Source: Oscillospiraceae bacterium (GTDB lineage: Bacteria; Bacillota; Clostridia; Oscillospirales; Oscillospiraceae). From it: a DNA stretch of 64,000 bases. The position numbers were made by a program, and so were the translations under genes. This document shows, piece after piece, positions 59,855-64,000 of the stretch. Under the pieces are notes generated by a model, which was not told the DNA's origin, searched no databases, and was given only the letters and a program-made list of their open reading frames with translations. How positions within the stretch are numbered: the stretch's first letter is position 1; every line of letters begins with the position of its first letter. Where the stretch lies: the NCBI GenBank assembly GCA_021768185.1, contig JAETNP010000014.1:1-64000 (forward strand), written 5' to 3'.

Positions 59855-61779
59855 GACTGGCCCTCCCGAAAGTAATCCTCCAGCTTGGCGCTGCGGATAA
59901 ACTGTTCCACAACGCGCTCACTGCCGGTGATCCGCATCTCCGGCAGTGCAGCCTTCACATCCTCGAAGTATCGTCTGCCCAGGGCAGCCCGCTCATCCAG
60001 AATGGCAACCACGCAGGTGTCCGTCTCTGTTCGGATGGCCCTGCCGAAACCCTGCTTCAGCTTGATCTGCATTTCCGGCACCACCGCCGCCCGGATGAAG
60101 GCATGGAGCGTGTCGTACTGCTCCCTCTCTTTTTCCTTCATGGCATCCGGGCAGGGGAACGGCAGCCGGGGGATCACCAGCAGGGACACGCAGTCGCCTG
60201 GGAAGTCAAAACCTTCCCACGCCGCGCCGGTGGCAAGCAGGACGCTCCCCGGATGGGACTTGAACTGCTCGGTAGTATGTACCGCGTTGCGGCCCATGGT
60301 GAACAGCGGCCAGACCATGTGTTCCTTCGCCAGCCGCTCCTGCACCGCTGACATCGTGGCGTAGGAGGTGAACAGTATCAGAGCGTGGCCGCAGGCGGCG
60401 TCCAACAGATGGAAGATCTCCCGCGTCAATTCATCGTAGTACGCTTCCGTCCGTTGCTGAGGAGGGATCTGCGGCAGATATAGCAGACAATTCTTCTGGT
60501 AGTCGAAGGGCGAAAGCGAAACAGACTCCCTGACCCGGCTAGTTGTCAGGAGGCCCGTCTCCTCCCGGAAACGGCGGAAGTTTTTGCCCACGGCCAATGT
60601 GCCGGAGGTAAGAAGGATAGGCTGGGACTGGTTCCAGAGGGTAGTCTGGAGCTGGGCGGTCAGATCGGAGACCGTAGCGCACAGCACCGTGCCGCCGTGG
60701 CCGTCCTCCGTGGTGTAAAACACCATATCCGGGCGACCCTTGCTGAACAGAGATACGGCTGCGGATACATCCTCCAGAGATTTGCGAAGAGGGAGCGCCA
60801 GCAGGCCGTCCAGCTGCTTTTGGATCACGGACAGCGTTCTCTCTGTTGCTGCCAGCAGAGGGAGATAGGCAGAAAATGTTTCACCATGCGATGGTCCGGA
60901 CAGCTTCCGAAGCAGCGGAGCGGTTATCTCTGACAATGCTTCAGCCGCCAGAAAATACTTGGCGTTCCGCAGGCTGCGGATCAGAGAGCGGATGTCTCCG
61001 GCCTCCAAGGTAACGCCGAACATCTGGCGAGCGGTTTCCGGCAGCTTGTGGGCCTCGTCTATGATGACGGCGCAGCTGTCCGGAAGGATGGGCCTGCGGC
61101 CTGTGCCGCGGTGGATGGCGTCCGCCAGCAGGAGGTTGTGGTTGCAGATCTGGAAGTGAAAATAGTTGGAATCACACGCCTCCATGAAGCAGAGGTAGCG
61201 GCAGCTGGTTTGTTTGCAGTCGCAGTGGGTTGGAACGCAGACACATTTCTGATCGTGGCCGCTCAAGTGCGCCGCCAGATCCATGTCCAGATGATCCCGG
61301 AGGGACAGCAGCGCCGCTGCGGCCCTGGCGTTCTTCTTCTGCCAGTTTACCTGCTCCAGCCGCTTTTTCAGCCGCGCATCGCATACGTAGTGGGACTTGC
61401 CCTTGCGAATCACCGCCCGGATGGGCTGGGCGATCTGTCCGTCTGCCTGGAGCACATCCGACAGAAGTGGGAGGTAGTCGTTGAAGATCGCGCTTTGCAG
61501 GGCGATGCTGGAGGTGGAAATAAAAATCGGACGTACCTCCAGCCCGCTTGTGGTCCGGAAGCCGAGAAACGCGATGCCGGCTACCAGATAGGCGTAGGTC
61601 TTGCCGATTCCCGTTCCGGCGTCGCACAGGGCGATGCTGCCGTCCAGCATGGCGTCCAGCATCAGGTGGCTCAATTCAATCTGAGCGGGACGCTCCGGCA
61701 TATCGTGGGCAGGCAGCAGATCCTTGAAAATATGGTCGATCTCATCGTGGGGCTTTTGCCTGTTATCGTAAGTATTCAT
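59851..61779 (-). CDS. DinG/Rad3-like ATP-dependent DNA helicase
   Basis: A 642-aa superfamily 2 helicase. Walker A DAGTGIGKT is at 53-61 and the DEAH box in VIIDEAHKLPE. Between them a cysteine-rich stretch (YVCDARLKK... KCVCVPTHCDCKQTSCRYLC) suits an Fe-S domain, as in DinG/XPD. C-terminal motifs include LILFTSYATM, ATGAAWEGFD and QGFGRAIRTETD. Likely helps element DNA processing. It starts the operon that runs into the 49-aa gene and the recombinases. Confidence 0.9.
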   Translation of the reverse strand: MNTYDNRQKPHDEIDHIFKDLLPAHDMPERPAQIELSHLMLDAMLDGSIALCDAGTGIGKTYAYLVAGIAFLGFRTTSGLEVRPIFISTSSIALQSAIFNDYLPLLSDVLQADGQIAQPIRAVIRKGKSHYVCDARLKKRLEQVNWQKKNARAAAALLSLRDHLDMDLAAHLSGHDQKCVCVPTHCDCKQTSCRYLCFMEACDSNYFHFQICNHNLLLADAIHRGTGRRPILPDSCAVIIDEAHKLPETARQMFGVTLEAGDIRSLIRSLRNAKYFLAAEALSEITAPLLRKLSGPSHGETFSAYLPLLAATERTLSVIQKQLDGLLALPLRKSLEDVSAAVSLFSKGRPDMVFYTTEDGHGGTVLCATVSDLTAQLQTTLWNQSQPILLTSGTLAVGKNFRRFREETGLLTTSRVRESVSLSPFDYQKNCLLYLPQIPPQQRTEAYYDELTREIFHLLDAACGHALILFTSYATMSAVQERLAKEHMVWPLFTMGRNAVHTTEQFKSHPGSVLLATGAAWEGFDFPGDCVSLLVIPRLPFPCPDAMKEKEREQYDTLHAFIRAAVVPEMQIKLKQGFGRAIRTETDTCVVAILDERAALGRRYFEDVKAALPEMRITGSERVVEQFIRSAKLEDYFREGQS

Positions 61780-62233
61780 CCTTGAAAATTCCCCTGACTT
61801 TTTTCTTTCGTCATTTCCACCGCATTTGCAGCTCGCACCCCGGTGGCTTGGGAACAGTACGGATCAGGCTCGGCAAAGCCTGCACGGGCGTGTACCAGGG
61901 GTCTCTACTGCTTTCAACCCCAGGGCAGCCCGCCTCTCTTATGCGGAGGCCATGCGTGGTGTCTCATTGTTCTCCCGGACAGAGTCAACACTGGGCGGCA
62001 TGCCAAAGCCGCCCCGCACAGGTGGCATTCTCGCTCGCCGGAGGGGGCAAAACCCCCTCCGGGTCATCGCGTGCGCTGCGCGGCGCTCGTCTGTCCGGGT
62101 GGTTGTCCGTACTGCTGATATGAAGTTTTCAAGGTGCAGAAGGCTTGTTTGCCTTGGTTTTATTGTAAAGAGTGCGGGGACAGTTTGCTAATGAGCAGTA
62201 GACATATTCCTATGACCATTAGACATACTGCAA
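61780..62233. other. Non-coding region of the element with GC hairpins
   Basis: About 450 nt between the helicase and the Xre gene. It contains a GGAGGGGG/CCCCCTCC hairpin around 62040-62060, a GCGCGC-rich hairpin near 62070-62092, and AT-rich sequence near 62115-62170. Overlapping frames exist in several directions but none has a ribosome site and protein-like composition. It may be a leader, a small RNA or an origin/attachment area of the element. Confidence 0.4.
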
Positions 62234-62542
62234 TCAAAGTTGTGCGTTCAATTGCGTCAAACGGTCAATCAGTTCCGTAATTTCGGACTTCAGGCATAGT
62301 CTACACTTGGTTTCCTGGGTCATATCCGGCTCCATTCCCAAAATCAAGGCATCCAACGACGCATGGAAAAATTCTGAAAGCTGTATGAACATATCCACCG
62401 AGCAGCCTTTGCTACCAGCCTCAATCCGACTCAAAAAACTTTGGTCGATGTTCATTGCCTTTGCAAGTTCATTTTGGGTATATCCGTTTCGAATGCGAAG
62501 GTGCTGTATGTAGGCGCCACTGCGTTTCATATCATAATTCAT
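62234..62542 (-). CDS. Xre-family helix-turn-helix regulator of the element
   Basis: A 102-aa protein. The HTH is at ~10-65 (IQHLRIRNGYTQNELAKAMN, QSFLSRIEAGSKGCSVDMF); a ~35-residue tail with two cysteines (CRLCLK) follows. Position next to the helicase-recombinase operon suggests control of element genes, as with other mobile-element Xre proteins. Confidence 0.88.
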   Translation of the reverse strand: MNYDMKRSGAYIQHLRIRNGYTQNELAKAMNIDQSFLSRIEAGSKGCSVDMFIQLSEFFHASLDALILGMEPDMTQETKCRLCLKSEITELIDRLTQLNAQL

Positions 62543-63210
62543 TTGGTGATCTCCAATCTCAAGTTTATGTAGGAGTGCAGTTCGGGATTGAAAATCACGG
62601 GTACTTTGCTATGTACGGCTGCCAAGATCGTCTATACTGCCGTTCTACAAATTTCCCTAAAATTCGACAAAGGAAAACGGCGGGAAACTTTATGTGTTTC
62701 CCGCCGTTTTCCTTCATGGAATCAATATGGATTTGTGATGATATGTATATGCTGCCCTTGCCCCAATTGGAGTGCCCTAAATTCCAACCAGTCAAGAACA
62801 CTCGAGAGCGTTGGGTGCTGTTAGCGATCAAAGTACCCGCGCCCACCCTTCAAAGGTGCGCCACAAGCAAATGCTGTTTTGCTGTAGAGCTTATTTCTTT
62901 ATTTATAACGACAATTTGTCAATATAGAGCTGCCAAAAAGCGCAGAGCCAACAACGGTCGATGGGTTCCTCTGAAAGAATATCCAATGCACTTCACAGAC
63001 AGCAACGGGAATTAGCAGGGGGTTAATATCTCAAAATAGTTCGGAAAGACTTTGTTCAGAACAGCATCAATATGACATTTACTCAGTACACTCCGCTTCT
63101 GACACCAGTTCCCGGATGATAGGCCGCGCTGCCTCCACTTATTCTCAGGTTTGAGCAGCCGGAGACTTCTCATTTTTTAGTGAAAACGCCCCTGCTTGTG
63201 TTGTGCAGAT
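62543..63210. other. Intergenic region, one hairpin, no supported gene
   Basis: The only clear structure is the hairpin AAGGAAAACGGCGGGAAAC / GTTTCCCGCCGTTTTCCTT at 62670-62714, a probable terminator of unknown origin. Open frames on both strands cross this hairpin and have no ribosome sites. AT content is higher than in the core genome. Confidence 0.5.
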
Positions 63211-64000
63211 TTAGTTTTCTTCTGAAAAAGGAGGAAAGCACAGCTCAATTTGAAATTCGGAATTCGTTTGCAGAACCTGGCACTCTCCCCTCATTTTTTC
63301 CATCATTGCCTTCATATTCGCAAGCCCGATATGCGTACTCTCCGGCCCCACTCCCCCATATCGGATACTGTTGCGAAACAAAAGCCCCACGTAGCCATCC
63401 TTCTCAAAAGTCTCTATTAAAATCTGTTCTTCCGGGTCAGCATATTTGAGAATATTGGAGGCAATGTTGTCGATCAGCCTCTTGATATAAGGCTGATACA
63501 CGGCGATACCCACCAGTGGCCAATCCAGTTCCAGCCGAAAGGTAAATCCCTGCCGTCGCAAATGACTTACAAATTCTGACAGGGTATCGAGGAGCACATC
63601 TCGAAAAAGAACAGGGGGGTCCAACACAACGTCTTGAGAGCGGGATACCAGCGAGTATTCAAAGATATTTTCTGAGAGCTGCTTGATCTGAGCCGCCTTG
63701 GCATCAATCTTTTCCAAATACTCATTTAACTGGCCTGGATCGTATTTTTTCAACCGCAGAATATCGGTATAAATTTGCAGCGTTGTCAAAGGGGTGCGCA
63801 GATCGTGGGACATCTCCGTGATCATGGACTGATTGGCCCGGAAGATCGAGGCCTCTCGTTCCCGCTGCTCCTTGAAGGCAATACGCATGTCATCCAGGCT
63901 TTTGGCCAGCTGCGACAGTTCGTGATCTCCCCGGAGGGTAATGGACGCATCCAGGTCGCCGCCCTCCATGGCATGGATCTCGTTATTCAGCTGACAGATA
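63211..64000 (-). CDS. Sensor histidine kinase, C-terminal part (cut by the window edge)
   Basis: The frame runs open to the end of the window, so this is a partial gene. Visible from the N-terminal side are a HAMP-like linker (EIHAMEGGDLDASI, HELSQLAKSLDDMR), the phospho-acceptor H-box MSHDLRTPLTTLQ, a dimerisation helix and a degenerate HATPase domain (YIKRLIDNIASNILKYADP as N-box, GGVGPESTHIGLANMKAMME as G-box). It should be an inner-membrane two-component sensor; its regulator would lie beyond 64000. C-terminus complete. Confidence 0.88.
   Translation of the reverse strand, partial: ICQLNNEIHAMEGGDLDASITLRGDHELSQLAKSLDDMRIAFKEQREREASIFRANQSMITEMSHDLRTPLTTLQIYTDILRLKKYDPGQLNEYLEKIDAKAAQIKQLSENIFEYSLVSRSQDVVLDPPVLFRDVLLDTLSEFVSHLRRQGFTFRLELDWPLVGIAVYQPYIKRLIDNIASNILKYADPEEQILIETFEKDGYVGLLFRNSIRYGGVGPESTHIGLANMKAMMEKMRGECQVLQTNSEFQIELCFPPFSEEN

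Larger units (their letters stand above)
54875..61779 (-). mobile_element. Integration module of a clostridial integrative element (partial)
   Basis: Seen together on one strand: metallophosphoesterase, three serine-recombinase-family genes, a 49-aa protein and a DinG-like helicase, closely spaced or overlapping. Triple serine recombinases of this kind end integrative and conjugative elements in gut Firmicutes. Conjugation and relaxase genes are not in the window, so only one end of the element, extending beyond 61.8 kb, may be present. Attachment sites were not located. Confidence 0.6.

Noticed and set aside
63012..63173. 53-aa minus-strand frame starting MRSLRLLKPENKW
   Set aside because: No convincing ribosome site and no recognised relative; may be gene debris downstream of the histidine kinase.
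1..64000. CRISPR arrays and rRNA/tRNA genes
   Set aside because: No regularly spaced direct repeats of 24-40 nt and no rRNA or tRNA signatures were found on reading; a tRNAscan/Infernal run would be decisive.

Overview
The window comes from a high-GC, anaerobic, spore-forming Firmicute, most likely of the Oscillospiraceae (Flavonifractor/Lawsonibacter/Oscillibacter-like). The inference rests on gene content and style: T-box leaders, Shine-Dalgarno sites of the AGGAGG type, SpoVAF and YtvI sporulation proteins, the TIGR03960/TIGR03936 radical-SAM pair, the NusG-domain-II/Gx-transporter pair and anaerobic NrdG. No species was identified by comparison. No rRNA, tRNA or CRISPR array was seen.

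Positions 1-49,400 are mostly chromosomal housekeeping. In order they hold: an SGNH hydrolase; a three-gene FAD dehydrogenase operon (minus strand); a CmpB-like membrane protein; a NusG-II/Gx-transporter operon; two radical-SAM proteins; prfB; a lipoprotein; thrS behind a threonine T-box; rsmI; proC-tsaD; a GntR/ABC operon; the aspartate-family operon pheB-hom-lysC; ytvI; nrdG behind a hairpin-rich leader; adenine deaminase; a DegV protein; a dCMP-deaminase-like protein; a T-box-controlled 2-isopropylmalate-synthase homologue; an unusual TIM-barrel/acyl-CoA-synthetase fusion; typA; a DUF255 protein; spoVAF; a NodB deacetylase; a nuclease-fold hydrolase; an ECF sigma/anti-sigma pair; a GNAT; and a PadR/HAAS pair.

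Two families of non-coding interspersed elements punctuate this part. One is 300-630 nt with hairpin ends (five copies: 109, 23456, 32727, 35567, 40707). The other is about 128 nt with three hairpins (three copies: 6357, 20789, 46466). They supply spurious ORFs, and in one case the next gene's promoter begins a few bases after the element end.

Positions 49,400-64,000 are accessory. A low-GC island (50006-52566), bounded by 26-nt direct repeats, carries an OLD-like ATPase with a TOPRIM-like C-terminus, a KilA-N protein and a recombinase remnant. After DUF421, cupin, TspO and metallophosphoesterase genes comes an integrative-element module: three serine-recombinase-family genes, a 49-aa protein and a DinG-like helicase, then an Xre regulator and a histidine kinase cut by the window edge.

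The most interesting unannotated structures are a compact locus at 29344-29666 that has the architecture of a type I toxin-antitoxin (a 28-aa hydrophobic peptide with two convergent near-consensus promoters and a shared terminator); the seven-hairpin leader of nrdG; a promoter/terminator-bounded RNA upstream of proC; and the KilA-N/OLD-like pair.
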